Shown here: positions 39,741 to 48,643 of the stretch, one piece after another
Numbering within the stretch: the first letter of the stretch is position 1
How the letters are laid out: the number at the start of each line of letters is the position of its first letter
Source of the DNA: Rhodanobacteraceae bacterium
GTDB taxonomy: Bacteria > Pseudomonadota > Gammaproteobacteria > Xanthomonadales > SZUA-5
Assembly (NCBI GenBank): GCA_024234055.1
Contig: JACKOW010000007.1
Location: 1-64,000, forward strand
DNA length: 64,000 nucleotides
Reading direction: 5' to 3'
Made by a program: the position numbers and the translations under genes
Notes under the pieces: model-generated
Seen by the model: the letters and a program-made list of their open reading frames with translations, nothing else
What the model was told of the DNA's origin: nothing
Database searches by the model: none

Positions 39741-41069
39741 TCAGAACTTGTGGGCCCCATGGGCGCCCAGACTGGTTTGATATTGCAGATAGACCGCATT
39801 GTCGGTGTCGAATGCATTGGGCTCGTCCTGGCTGAACTGCAGCCGGAACAGGCTGAATTCGCTGTTGCGCCAGGTCAGCATCAGGCTGTGCCGCACCGGA
39901 TCATGATCGCTGGCCAGCGGGCCGGAATCATCGGCCCAAAGCCGATCGTAGCGATAGCCGGTATCCCAGCGCCGATTGATGCGATACACGCCCTCCATGT
40001 AGGCGCCGCTGCGCCGCCCGTGCCAGAGGTCCAGCGTCCCGGATTCCGGGTCGGCAAGGCTGCCATCGCGATCATCGCGGAAATATTCCGCGCGCAAGGT
40101 CAGTCCGCCATCCTTGAAGTTGCCCCGTGGCGCCCATTTCCAGGTGGCATCGGCAATGTAGAGCTTGCTGTCGCCGCTGAAGCCATCCTCGCTCTCCACG
40201 CTGCGGGCATCCAGCATGGAAATGCCCGCCAGCCAGGACTGTTCAGTGCCGATGTCGCCGCCCAGATGGGCAAAGGCGGTGCGCACGCCCACGCCCTGCC
40301 TGGCGGCGCCGCCAGCCGGGTAGTTGTCGCCACGCATCAGCTCGGCTCCCACTTCCAGATAGAGATCAGTAGGCGCCACCCAGCGCAGCTGCACACCATC
40401 ATCGCCGTATTGGTTGGCGAGGAAAGCCTGATAGGCCAACGGGCGGTCGACGAAACCGTCGGTATGTCGGTGATGGCTGTTGAGATAGCCGATATTGGAG
40501 TAGAAGCGTCCGGCACGCAGGGTGAAGCCATTGGGCAGCGCGGTGGTGTCGATGAAAGCTTCTTCGATGCCGACTTCGGTGTCGCCATCTTCGCTGCCAA
40601 AGGCCAGCGTCAGTTGGCCGTAGAACTTGTCATCGATATTGGACGACATCGATATCTCGCTCTCGCCCAGCTTCAGGCCCTGCTCGCTGGGCCGGCCTTC
40701 GCCAACCAGCGGAAAGCCGCTGCGTTGGTAGCCTTCCGGATCCAGCGAGTGATGGCTGTAAACGCCGTTCAGAATCAGGCTGATGGCCGGATTGAAGGCG
40801 TTGCTGCTGGAACTTGCCAGTGCTGCAGGCGCGGGCTGCGGCGCGGGTTCTGGCTGGCGTTGTGAGAATCTCAGCTGCTGCAACTCGGCCATCGCCGCGG
40901 CTGCATCCGCCTGCGCCTGCGCTGCCTGGGCGCGCAGCTGTTCGGCATTGGTCTCCAGCGCCTGGATACGCGCCGCCAGTTCCTGGATGCGCGGGTCGTC
41001 CGCAGCGCTGGCGGAGTTCAGTTTGAGCGTACACAACAGTGTCAGCGACAGCAGGGAAAGTCGATTCAT
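39741..41069 (-). CDS. Outer-membrane porin-like protein of the Zur operon
   Basis: A 442-residue protein. From the ATG at 41069 it starts with a signal peptide (about 1-23, ending A-S-A), then a helical, Gln/Ala-rich coiled-coil stretch (about 25-75) with a Pro-rich linker, and a beta-barrel domain of about 350 residues with alternating aromatic strands (for example A-E-Y-F-R-D-D-R, G-Y-R-Y-D-R-L-W). The end is an aromatic-type terminal strand (...G-A-H-K-F). This is the layout of trimeric porins with a periplasmic coiled-coil prefix. It is first in the Zur-controlled operon, so it probably lets zinc or zinc chelates cross the outer membrane. No TonB box is seen. Confidence 0.72.
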   Translation of the reverse strand: MNRLSLLSLTLLCTLKLNSASAADDPRIQELAARIQALETNAEQLRAQAAQAQADAAAAMAELQQLRFSQRQPEPAPQPAPAALASSSSNAFNPAISLILNGVYSHHSLDPEGYQRSGFPLVGEGRPSEQGLKLGESEISMSSNIDDKFYGQLTLAFGSEDGDTEVGIEEAFIDTTALPNGFTLRAGRFYSNIGYLNSHHRHTDGFVDRPLAYQAFLANQYGDDGVQLRWVAPTDLYLEVGAELMRGDNYPAGGAARQGVGVRTAFAHLGGDIGTEQSWLAGISMLDARSVESEDGFSGDSKLYIADATWKWAPRGNFKDGGLTLRAEYFRDDRDGSLADPESGTLDLWHGRRSGAYMEGVYRINRRWDTGYRYDRLWADDSGPLASDHDPVRHSLMLTWRNSEFSLFRLQFSQDEPNAFDTDNAVYLQYQTSLGAHGAHKF

Positions 41070-41164
41070 GTCGGGATCTTGGTTTTCCGGGGTTGGCGCG
41101 CTGATGCATTTCGCAGGCCCGCGTAGCCCGGGCACAGGAGAACGCATCGGCGATCTCGATTGAT

Positions 41165-41183
41165 GTGTTATAACATAACATTC
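41165..41183 (-). promoter_or_regulatory. Zur box and promoter of the zinc operon
   Basis: The minus strand reads GAATGTTATGTTATAACAC, matching the gammaproteobacterial Zur consensus (AATGTTATA-N-TATAACATT form) with a few mismatches. It overlaps the candidate -10 TATAAC, with TGGTCA 16 bases upstream as -35. Zinc-loaded Zur should therefore block transcription of porin, znuA, znuB and rlmF. The ATG of the porin gene lies about 96 bp downstream of the box. Confidence 0.82.
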
Positions 41184-41434
41184 TGCATTGACCAGAGGTC
41201 GCTGCTCCAAACTCGGCAAGCAATTGTGATGGCACAGGTGGTGCTGCGCCGAGCGTGCCGAGGAGCTGCCCCTGGCGCTGCGAACTGCGGCGGTGAACGT
41301 GCAAGGCGGGTTCCCTTGGCACGGCGGGCGCCGTACTCTCACGTGCAGACCGCAACACGCCGTCACGTCGGCAAACAATGCATGCAAGCCCGGGCTAGAA
41401 TCGGCGGCTCAGATCGCCAGATTCCGGAGCCCGC

Positions 41435-44400
41435 ATGAGCACGCCCGCCCACCAGCAACTGCCCGCCAGTGCGAGCGCCAGCGAACAGGGACCGCTGCGC
41501 TTCGTCACTGCAGCCAGCCTGTTCGATGGCCATGACGCCGCGATCAACATCATGCGCCGGCTGATTCAGAGTCAGGGCGCCGAAGTGATCCATCTCGGAC
41601 ACAATCGCTCGGTCGAAGACGTGGTCCGCGCCGCGCTGCAGGAAGACGCCGATGGCATCGCCCTGTCCAGTTACCAGGGCGGCCACATGGAGTACTTCAA
41701 GTACATGGTCGACATGCTGCGCGAGCGCGGTGCCGGCCACATCCGTGTCTTTGGCGGCGGCGGCGGCACCATCACGCCCGAGGAAATTGCCGAACTCCAT
41801 GCCTACGGCGTCGAGCGTGTCTATCACCCCAACGACGGCATGCAGATGGGGCTGGTGGCGATGATTGAGGATCTGGTGCGACGTACGCGCAAGGGGCGGG
41901 AGCAGCGGGGCGCGGGGCAGGGGGCACGGGGCACGGGAGAGGCAGAAGCGGCGCATCGCGAGATCGGGATCGGCCATGTGCTGTCGACCATCGAGAGCAA
42001 TGGCTACAGCGAGACCGAACTGGCGAGTTTGCGCAAGCAGTGGCAGCTGGCTGGCGGCCGCGTGCCCGTCATCGGCCTCACCGGCACCGGCGGGGCCGGT
42101 AAGTCCAGTGTCACCGATGAGTTGCTGAATCGATTCCTGGCCTCGTTCCCGGAGATGCAGATCGCGGTGATCTCGGTCGATCCTACCCGCCGTCGCAGTG
42201 GCGGTGCGCTGCTGGGCGACCGCATCCGCATGAACACGCTGCGTAGCCCGCGGGTGTACATGCGCTCGATGGCCACCCGTCGTCAGAACGTGGCCACCAA
42301 TGTGGTGCTCAAGGACTGCATCGCTTATCTGCGCAGTGAGGGTTTCGATCTGGTCATGGTCGAGACCGCGGGCATCGGCCAGAGCGATTCGGAAATCGTC
42401 GACATGGTCGATTTCCCGGTCTACGTGATGACCAGCGACTTCGGTGCACCCAGCCAGCTGGAAAAGATCGACATGCTCGATTTCGCCGAACTCGTAGTGC
42501 TGAACAAGTTCGACAAGCGCGGTGCCGAGGACGCACTGCGCGATGTGCGCAAGCAGTGGAAGCGCAATCGCACGGCTTTCCAGATGAAGGACGAAGACGT
42601 GCCGGTCTACCCGACCATCGCCAGTCAGTTCAATGATCCCGGTGTGTCGTGGATGTTTGTGAATCTGTGCCGCTTGTTGAAGGCGAAGATGGGGCACGGG
42701 GCAGGGGGCACGGGGCAGGGGGAAGAGCGCCCTCGCTCCATCGGCAGCGTACGCTGCGACTTCGAGCCGCGCATCGATACCTCGCTGAAAGAACCGCGGG
42801 CGACGGTGCTGATTCCTGGTGCGCAGGTGCGTTATCTGGCGGAGATTGCCGAGCAGGGCAGGGGCGTCAATCGCGGTATCGACGCTCAGGCCGAGGCGGC
42901 GGCGCGCGCCGAGAGTTTCTATCGGGTGTTGGGCGACATGGGCGATGCCCTGCGTCCGGAACCGCTGCATCTGTATCCCAACGACGCGTTGATGGCACCG
43001 GCCAGCCAACGCTCCGACACCGAGACGGTACGCAGCGATCGCAGCAGCTATCTGCTGGACGACCGGGCCCGCGACGCGGCTGCCGACGAGCACGCCATCC
43101 GCGTGCTGCGGCAGCGCTACAACGATGCCGTGCGCGCGCTCAGCAGCGATGCCATTCAGCTCTTGCAGGAATGGCCGGATCGACTCAAGTCCATCGTCGA
43201 TCCGGTGACCGAATACCAGGTGCGCGACAAGGTCATCCGCGTCGAGAATTACCGCGATTCGCTGTCGCACCAGAAAATCCCGAAGATCGCCGCGCCCACC
43301 TTCAAGGACTGGTCCAGCCTGCTGCGTTTCTTGATGAAGGAAAACCTGCCGGGCGCCTATCCCTATACCGGCGGCGTGTTTCCCTATCGCCGTGTGGGTG
43401 AAGATCCCACCCGAATGTTCGCCGGCGAAGGCACGCCCGAGCGCACCAATCGGCGTTTCCATTACCTGTCGGTGGGCCAGCCGGCAGCGCGGCTGTCGAC
43501 CGCTTTCGATTCAGTCACGCTGTACGGCGAAGACCCGGCGATCCGTCCCGACATCTACGGCAAGATCGGCAATTCCGGCGTGTCCATAGCCACCGTCGAC
43601 GACATGAAGAAGCTCTATTCGGGCTTTGATCTGTGCGATCCGACGACCTCGGTGTCGATGACCATCAACGGCCCGGCGCCGATCATCCTGGCGATGTTCA
43701 TGAACACCGCCATCGATCAGCAGGTGGAGAAATACCTGCGCGAAGACGGCCAGCGCTGGGAAGCGGCACGCGAACGTATCGCTGCGCTGTACCAGGATCG
43801 CCCGCGCCCGCAATACGCCGGCATGTTGCCCGAGGGCAATGATGGCCTGGGGCTGGGCCTGCTTGGCGTCACCGGTGATCAGGTGGTCGATGCCGAAACC
43901 TACGCCAGGATCAAGGCGCGCACGCTGAAGAGCGTGCGCGGTACGGTGCAGGCCGACATCCTGAAAGAGGATCAGGCCCAGAATACCTGCATCTTCAGCA
44001 CCGAATTCGCGCTGAAGATGATGGGTGACATCCAGCAGTTCTTTGTCGACAACGCCGTGCGCAACTTCTACTCGGTGTCGATCTCCGGCTATCACATTGC
44101 CGAAGCTGGCGCCAACCCGATCAGCCAGTTGGCTTTCACACTGAGCAATGGATTCACCATCGTCGAGTACTACCTGGCGCGCGGCATGAAGGTCGACGAT
44201 TTCGCGCCGAACCTGAGCTTCTTCTTCAGCAACGGCATGGACCCGGAATACACCGTGATTGGCCGCGTGGCCCGCCGTATCTGGGCTCGCGCGATGCGCG
44301 AGCGCTACGGCGCCAGCCCGCGCAGCCAGATGCTGAAGTACCACATCCAGACCTCCGGCCGTTCACTGCACGCCCAGGAGATCCAGTTCAACGACATCCG

Positions 44401-45061
44401 CACCACGCTGCAGGCCCTGTACGCGCTGTTCGACAACTGCAACAGCCTGCACACCAACGCCTACGACGAAGCCATCACCACGCCCACCGAAGAGTCCGTG
44501 CGCCGCGCGGTGGCCATCCAGCTGATCATCAACCGCGAGCTCGGCCTGAACTTCACCGAGAACCCCTGGCAGGGCAGTTTTGCCGTCGACTACCTCACCG
44601 ATCTGGTCGAAGAAGCCGTGTACAAGGAATTCGAAGCCATCAGCGAGCGCGGCGGCGTGCTCGGTGCCATGGACACCATGTACCAGCGCGGCAAGATCCA
44701 GGAAGAATCGATGTACTACGAGCACAAGAAGCACGACGGCAGCCTGCCGCTGATCGGCGTCAACACCTATCTGCCCAAGGACCACGCCGGCGAAGTCGCC
44801 ACCACCATCGAACTGATCCGCAGCACCGAAGCCGAGAAAGGCCAGCAGATCGCCAACGTCAAGGCCTTCCAGGAAGCCCGCAACGAGGTCGCGCTGCCCA
44901 ATCCCGCCGAAGGCGGCAAACCCATGAAACGCCTCCAGGCGATCGCCCGCGCCCGCGAGAACCTGTTCGCAGCGCTGATGGAGGCGGTCAAGACCCACTC
45001 ACTGGGGCAAATCAGCCATGCCCTGTATGACGTGGGCGGGGAGTATCGGCGGAATATGTAA
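41435..45061 (+). CDS. icmF: Fused isobutyryl-CoA mutase IcmF
   Basis: A 1208-residue fusion that interconverts isobutyryl-CoA and n-butyryl-CoA with adenosylcobalamin. In order: B12-binding domain (about 20-150, with F-D-G-H-D-A-A-I-N and G-G-G-G-G-T), a MeaB-like GTPase chaperone (Walker A G-T-G-G-A-G-K-S near 220), and the mutase large subunit (about 600-1130, with P-Y-T-G-G-V-F-P, S-G-Y-H-I-A-E-A-G and related blocks). The domain order is that of IcmF, not of methylmalonyl-CoA mutase. Two low-complexity insertions of Gly/Arg/Gln type sit at about residues 152-169 and 419-430, at domain borders, and come from the same DNA repeat. Ribosome-binding GGAG precedes the ATG. Valine or branched fatty-acid breakdown is the usual role. 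Confidence 0.93.
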   Translation: MSTPAHQQLPASASASEQGPLRFVTAASLFDGHDAAINIMRRLIQSQGAEVIHLGHNRSVEDVVRAALQEDADGIALSSYQGGHMEYFKYMVDMLRERGAGHIRVFGGGGGTITPEEIAELHAYGVERVYHPNDGMQMGLVAMIEDLVRRTRKGREQRGAGQGARGTGEAEAAHREIGIGHVLSTIESNGYSETELASLRKQWQLAGGRVPVIGLTGTGGAGKSSVTDELLNRFLASFPEMQIAVISVDPTRRRSGGALLGDRIRMNTLRSPRVYMRSMATRRQNVATNVVLKDCIAYLRSEGFDLVMVETAGIGQSDSEIVDMVDFPVYVMTSDFGAPSQLEKIDMLDFAELVVLNKFDKRGAEDALRDVRKQWKRNRTAFQMKDEDVPVYPTIASQFNDPGVSWMFVNLCRLLKAKMGHGAGGTGQGEERPRSIGSVRCDFEPRIDTSLKEPRATVLIPGAQVRYLAEIAEQGRGVNRGIDAQAEAAARAESFYRVLGDMGDALRPEPLHLYPNDALMAPASQRSDTETVRSDRSSYLLDDRARDAAADEHAIRVLRQRYNDAVRALSSDAIQLLQEWPDRLKSIVDPVTEYQVRDKVIRVENYRDSLSHQKIPKIAAPTFKDWSSLLRFLMKENLPGAYPYTGGVFPYRRVGEDPTRMFAGEGTPERTNRRFHYLSVGQPAARLSTAFDSVTLYGEDPAIRPDIYGKIGNSGVSIATVDDMKKLYSGFDLCDPTTSVSMTINGPAPIILAMFMNTAIDQQVEKYLREDGQRWEAARERIAALYQDRPRPQYAGMLPEGNDGLGLGLLGVTGDQVVDAETYARIKARTLKSVRGTVQADILKEDQAQNTCIFSTEFALKMMGDIQQFFVDNAVRNFYSVSISGYHIAEAGANPISQLAFTLSNGFTIVEYYLARGMKVDDFAPNLSFFFSNGMDPEYTVIGRVARRIWARAMRERYGASPRSQMLKYHIQTSGRSLHAQEIQFNDIRTTLQALYALFDNCNSLHTNAYDEAITTPTEESVRRAVAIQLIINRELGLNFTENPWQGSFAVDYLTDLVEEAVYKEFEAISERGGVLGAMDTMYQRGKIQEESMYYEHKKHDGSLPLIGVNTYLPKDHAGEVATTIELIRSTEAEKGQQIANVKAFQEARNEVALPNPAEGGKPMKRLQAIARARENLFAALMEAVKTHSLGQISHALYDVGGEYRRNM
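41891..41935 (+). repeat. G-rich low-complexity insert in icmF, copy 1
   Basis: A run of GGGGC, GGGGGCACGGGGC-type units that encodes Gly/Arg/Gln residues between the B12-binding and GTPase domains of icmF. The same unit recurs at 42691-42722 inside the gene. The strings look like the GGGGCAGGGGGCACGG motif that is dispersed in some Xanthomonadales genomes (from memory). Confidence 0.7.
42691..42722 (+). repeat. G-rich low-complexity insert in icmF, copy 2
   Basis: GGGGCACGGGGCAGGGGGCACGG-type sequence encoding M-G-H-G-A-G-G-T-G-Q-G, at the linker after the GTPase domain of icmF. It shares the unit of copy 1, stays in frame, and interrupts no catalytic block. Confidence 0.7.
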
Positions 45062-45104
45062 GCGGGGATGAGCGCACCTCACCGCATCCTGCGCGGGCTT
45101 CTTG

Positions 45105-45128
45105 CAGGAGCGGGCTCTGCCCGCGAGA
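45105..45128. repeat. GCGGGC-TCT-GCCCGC hairpin after icmF
   Basis: AGGAGCGGGCTCTGCCCGCG forms a 6-bp GC stem in the short gap before the next gene. It resembles the AGGAGCG head of the GTAG family without the GTAG. It could aid termination of icmF or serve as a REP. Confidence 0.5.
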
Positions 45129-45188
45129 GTTGTTGTTTCGGCGCGACCGCGCTCGTTTCGGGCTGAACCTGTTCTGGGAGACGTTTGC

Positions 45189-46898
45189 GTGCTTCGACCT
45201 TGGATATTTCTTGCTCTCTTGACCCTGGGATCCAGGAGTTTCGGTTTTGGCTGGAATCCGGACCTTGATGCGAGGGAGCATTTCCCCGACGACGTCGGCT
45301 TTGTTGCGGTGCAACTGGTTTCGAACGTCGAAATCGACTGGCTCAACTTCCGTGGCTGGACGCGCCTGGGAGTGGAGCGGATCGATGGCAAATCCAAGAG
45401 CTACACCTTGCCCGTGAGGCACGAAGGGCTGAGCAGCGGACAGATATTTGTTGGCGCCTTGCCGGCTGGCGAATACCGCATGACCGAATTCTGGGGACGC
45501 GTCATGCAGGTGGGCGAAGAGAGCGAATACAAGGTCTCTGTGCCCGAGAGCCTGGGCAAGTTTCGGGTCGAGGCGGGCCGGTTCAGCGACGCGGGGGCCT
45601 TGGTTTTCCACTTTCTGCCTGACAGTGAGCGCAAGCGGGTCTGGCTCCAGTGGCAGACCACCGGTGTCATGGTTCGAGTGCCGGCGCTTCCCCCGCTGCA
45701 CCCTTGGTTCGGTGCCGCATTCCCGCGACTGGCAGAAGTCCCCGCGGCGGAACACGCATTGGAGCCGATCCCCGAGTCTGGCTTTGACGCCACCGGAATC
45801 GCGGCGACGAAGCTCGAGCTACCACCGGCCTTGCGCGACGCGGCAATCACTGGCCGACCGCGCCGGCTAGCCGATGGTCAGCTGGCACTTCCGGGGCAGC
45901 TGGGGCAGCTCTGGCTGCGCAAGGGAGATGCTCACTGGACGTCCATCGATACGCCCTACAGCACCGAGATCAATGACGTGCTGGCGATTGACGGGAGTCT
46001 GCTGATCGTTGGCGATCGCGGCCTCTTGGCTCGCCGGTCTGCCGACGGCGCAGAGTGGGTGGACGAGAAGCGCATGCCGGCCAATTACGTGCTGCACTGG
46101 ATCGAGCGACTGGAAGATGGCCAGATCTATGTCCTTGCCAGTTCTCAGACGCGTGCGATGTTGCTGCGCGTATCCGTGACTGATCTCAGCTGGCAGGAAC
46201 TCGCGAGTTTCGGTCGGGAGGAGGGTTTTGAACCGGCGGATCTCAGGCCGGATGGAATCTTCGTCAGTCTCAATGAATATCGACAGTTGACCACCAGTCC
46301 GCTGCCCACCCGTCTCAACGTGCTCGGAAGCGATCACGGCGGCATTCGTCTCGCCATCGGGGCCAAACGCTGGCGCTTCAGATTCGAGGGCGGTCAGGTC
46401 GAAGCCATGGACAGCGGTCAACCTTTGATAACCGCATTCCAGCAGCCGAATGGTTATCTATTCGGTCTCAGCGGAAAACAGGAGGATGCCGTGTATTCCC
46501 TGGATGGCGGGAGCAGTTGGCTCAAAGTGCAACGACCTCAGCGCACCCATATCGGCGGACAGCTCTCCGAGATCTGCCCACCCTACGTGGTCGACAAGAA
46601 TCGCGTGATGCTGGTTGGCCCCAAACTGACCCGCGACAGCCGCAAGCGTATCAAGGCGAGTTCGCAGCCCTATCTGCTCGAATCGACCAAACCCAAGGAT
46701 CGGTTCAGCTGGAAGGCACTGAGGGTAATGCCAGCCACTTGCTACGAGCTGCTGAGCGGCATCTCCACCGATCAAGCCTTGTTCCTGCGCTGCCGAAACC
46801 AGGCCATCTTGCGCAGCGCGGATCAAGGCGAGCATTGGCACATTGACAGGCATCCCTCCGCGGGCGATCAGCCGATCGTCAATCAGAAGACGCTATGA
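45189..46898 (+). CDS. Secreted beta-propeller-like (BNR/sialidase-type) hypothetical protein
   Basis: A 569-residue protein. GTG at 45189, with GGGAG eight bases upstream, starts a signal peptide (about residues 1-20). The mature part is beta-rich and contains BNR/Asp-box-like segments such as S-L-D-G-G-S-S-W near residue 440 and S-A-D-Q-G-E-H-W near 550, plus repeated D-G-x and G-D-R-G motifs. This layout suggests a beta-propeller of the sialidase or YCF48-like type, although no catalytic residues can be assigned. No neighbours share its strand closely, so it is probably monocistronic. Function unknown. Confidence 0.65.
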   Translation: MLRPWIFLALLTLGSRSFGFGWNPDLDAREHFPDDVGFVAVQLVSNVEIDWLNFRGWTRLGVERIDGKSKSYTLPVRHEGLSSGQIFVGALPAGEYRMTEFWGRVMQVGEESEYKVSVPESLGKFRVEAGRFSDAGALVFHFLPDSERKRVWLQWQTTGVMVRVPALPPLHPWFGAAFPRLAEVPAAEHALEPIPESGFDATGIAATKLELPPALRDAAITGRPRRLADGQLALPGQLGQLWLRKGDAHWTSIDTPYSTEINDVLAIDGSLLIVGDRGLLARRSADGAEWVDEKRMPANYVLHWIERLEDGQIYVLASSQTRAMLLRVSVTDLSWQELASFGREEGFEPADLRPDGIFVSLNEYRQLTTSPLPTRLNVLGSDHGGIRLAIGAKRWRFRFEGGQVEAMDSGQPLITAFQQPNGYLFGLSGKQEDAVYSLDGGSSWLKVQRPQRTHIGGQLSEICPPYVVDKNRVMLVGPKLTRDSRKRIKASSQPYLLESTKPKDRFSWKALRVMPATCYELLSGISTDQALFLRCRNQAILRSADQGEHWHIDRHPSAGDQPIVNQKTL

Positions 46899-47174
46899 CG
46901 AGTGGCGGCCCGACCGGTCGGGCGAGACTGCCATTCCGTCAACGTCGAGTGGCGACTGTTCCTCTTCAGCGCTGGTCCGAGGGGCGTGACGCCGGCGCAT
47001 CTTGTGGACTCCCTGCTCGAAAGCCGGCGCCTTGGGCTCTTGTAGCCCGAACTGCGCGTAGCGCTGTCCGGGCGATGACGCGAGGTGGCGGCAGAACGCC
47101 TGGGTGTCCGGGCATCTGCCGAGTCGTGGTTTCTGGGATCGTCCGGGTTTCTGCCACTACTTACCCGCGCCGAC
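46899..47174. other. Gap with a perfect 16-bp palindrome at 46908-46923
   Basis: GCCCGACCGGTCGGGC is a perfect self-complementary palindrome just after the BNR-like gene, with no loop or T-tract. A degenerate GTAGCCCG...CGGGC element lies near 47040. Nothing else is recognised, and the small frames crossing this stretch look non-coding. Confidence 0.5.
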
Positions 47175-47804
47175 TCAGTTGCCGCAGCGCTCCTGCGGCG
47201 TGGACACGATGGCATCCACCTCGGTCTGCGGCAGCAACTGCGCGGAATAAGGCAGCCCTGTGGCGAGCACGATCTGTCCCGCGAAGGCGCGCAAGTGATT
47301 GCGCGAGCCGCACAGCAGGTTGCCGTAGACCCGATCAATGTCGGCGTGCTCTGAACGATCGATCGCGGCAACGATGTCGCGCATGTCGGCTTCCTCGATA
47401 AACCCGCCGACCTTCAGCGCCGTCAGTGCGCTGTTGTCGCCGAGCGCCAGCAGGTTGTCGTGCAACGCCTGTAGGCTGGAATCGGCGAACTGGCCGATTG
47501 GAGAACCAGCGACCGGGTCGGACACGCGGTAGCGCTGCAGCACCTGCAACATCGCGTCCATGTGCCGCTGCTCGGAAGCGGCGATGTTGGCGAATGGCGG
47601 GATCGCATAGCGCTCCTCACTGTGCAGGTAGATGTCGCGCGCGAGCTTCTCCTCCTGACGCATGAACACCAGGTCAGCCTGTTCCATACTGGTCAACGAC
47701 GGGACCCATTGACCTCCGCCACCACCGCGGCCGGCCTCCACCGGGTGGGCAATCATGCTGAGCGTGCCAGACAACGCCAGCGCCAGAATCCATTGCCTGT
47801 TCAT
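47175..47804 (-). CDS. DUF2202 ferritin-like domain protein, secreted
   Basis: A 209-residue protein with a signal peptide (about 1-24) and a G-R-G-G-G-G-G-Q start of the mature part. The domain has the DUF2202 ferritin-like layout: M-R-Q-E-E-K-L-A-R-D-I-Y (Glu pair), F-x-N-I-A-A-S-E-Q-R-H-M-D-A (E and H), then a second pair of helices with E-E-A-D-M-R-D-I and N-L-L-C-G-S-R-N-H-L-R-A-F. These Glu and His residues could bind a di-metal centre. Function is unknown. It is divergent from an OmpR-type regulator gene across 131 bp, so both may share a control region. AAGGAG is present before the ATG. Confidence 0.85.
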   Translation of the reverse strand: MNRQWILALALSGTLSMIAHPVEAGRGGGGGQWVPSLTSMEQADLVFMRQEEKLARDIYLHSEERYAIPPFANIAASEQRHMDAMLQVLQRYRVSDPVAGSPIGQFADSSLQALHDNLLALGDNSALTALKVGGFIEEADMRDIVAAIDRSEHADIDRVYGNLLCGSRNHLRAFAGQIVLATGLPYSAQLLPQTEVDAIVSTPQERCGN

Positions 47805-47870
47805 GATGGTCTCCTTGAATGGGGTTGAGTTCAGTGTCCAGGCAAGCTGTTGCCACCCGATTTCTGACCG

Positions 47871-47900
47871 GTAACAGCATGTTTCAGCTTGTTTCAGGTC
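47871..47900 (+). promoter_or_regulatory. OmpR-type direct repeats with 10-bp period
   Basis: GTAACAGCAT, GTTTCAGCTT and GTTTCAGGTC follow one another with an exact 10-bp period between the divergent DUF2202 and regulator genes. The heads are close to the OmpR half-site GTTACA (each differs at one base). The arrangement suggests autoregulation of the pair and possibly control of the DUF2202 gene. Confidence 0.5.
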
Positions 47901-47935
47901 AGCGTCTCGGTTCTCCTTCCGCTTACCATTCCGCC

Positions 47936-48643
47936 ATGAGCGAAGAACTGGGCCAACGCATTCTGGTGGTTGACGACGACGCGGCGCTACGGGAACTGGT
48001 GGTGGGCTACCTCGGCAACCACGGGTACCGGGTCGATGGGGTCGGTGATGGGCGCGCGATGCGCGAATCGATGGCCCTGCATACCCCAGACCTGGTGGTG
48101 CTCGACTTGATGCTGCCGGGTGAGGATGGGCTGTCGCTGCTGCGCAGCCTGCGCGCCGGTGGCGGCCCGCCGGTGATCATGGTCTCGGCTCGCGGCGACG
48201 AAGTCGACCGCGTAGTCGGACTGGAGGTCGGCGCTGACGATTATCTCGCCAAGCCCTTCGGCCCGCGCGAACTGCTGGCGCGGGTGCGCGCGGTGCTGCG
48301 TCGCGGCGCACCGGCGGCCGCACCGGAGTCCAGTCGCTTCGGACCGTTCCGGCTGGATCGTGCCGCCCATGTGCTGCTGCGCGACGAGGTCGAAGTGCCG
48401 CTGACGACCGGCGAGTACAACCTGCTGCGGATCCTGGTCGACCACCCCAATCAGGTTCTCACGCGCGACCATCTGGTCTCGCTTTTGCGCGGCTTCGAAC
48501 GCACGCCTTTCGACCGCAGCATCGACGTGCGCGTGACCCGGCTGCGACGCAAGATCGAGGAATCCCCGGAATCACCGGTGTACCTGCGCACGGCATGGGG
48601 CGAGGGCTACCTGTTCGCGCCGCGCGGAGACACGCGCCCATGA
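47936..48643 (+). CDS. OmpR-like response regulator
   Basis: A 235-residue regulator starting at the ATG at 47936, right before the conserved R-I-L-V-V-D-D-D. The receiver has D57 in V-L-D-L-M-L-P and K in Y-L-A-K-P-F. The DNA-binding part is closest to OmpR: T-T-G-E-Y-N-L-L-R-I-L, then R-S-I-D-V-R-V-T-R-L-R-R-K and the end T-A-W-G-E-G-Y-L-F. The frame extends upstream but lacks homology. It overlaps the kinase gene as ATGA. It is divergent from a DUF2202 gene with OmpR-type repeats between them. Confidence 0.92.
   Translation: MSEELGQRILVVDDDAALRELVVGYLGNHGYRVDGVGDGRAMRESMALHTPDLVVLDLMLPGEDGLSLLRSLRAGGGPPVIMVSARGDEVDRVVGLEVGADDYLAKPFGPRELLARVRAVLRRGAPAAAPESSRFGPFRLDRAAHVLLRDEVEVPLTTGEYNLLRILVDHPNQVLTRDHLVSLLRGFERTPFDRSIDVRVTRLRRKIEESPESPVYLRTAWGEGYLFAPRGDTRP

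Noticed and set aside
41201..41434. Cobalamin riboswitch before icmF
   Set aside because: I see no B12-box-like conserved core in this 234-bp stretch. icmF is a B12 user, not a known riboswitch target.
41363..43462. Long antisense frame across icmF
   Set aside because: Shadow of icmF, which has clear domain motifs on the plus strand.
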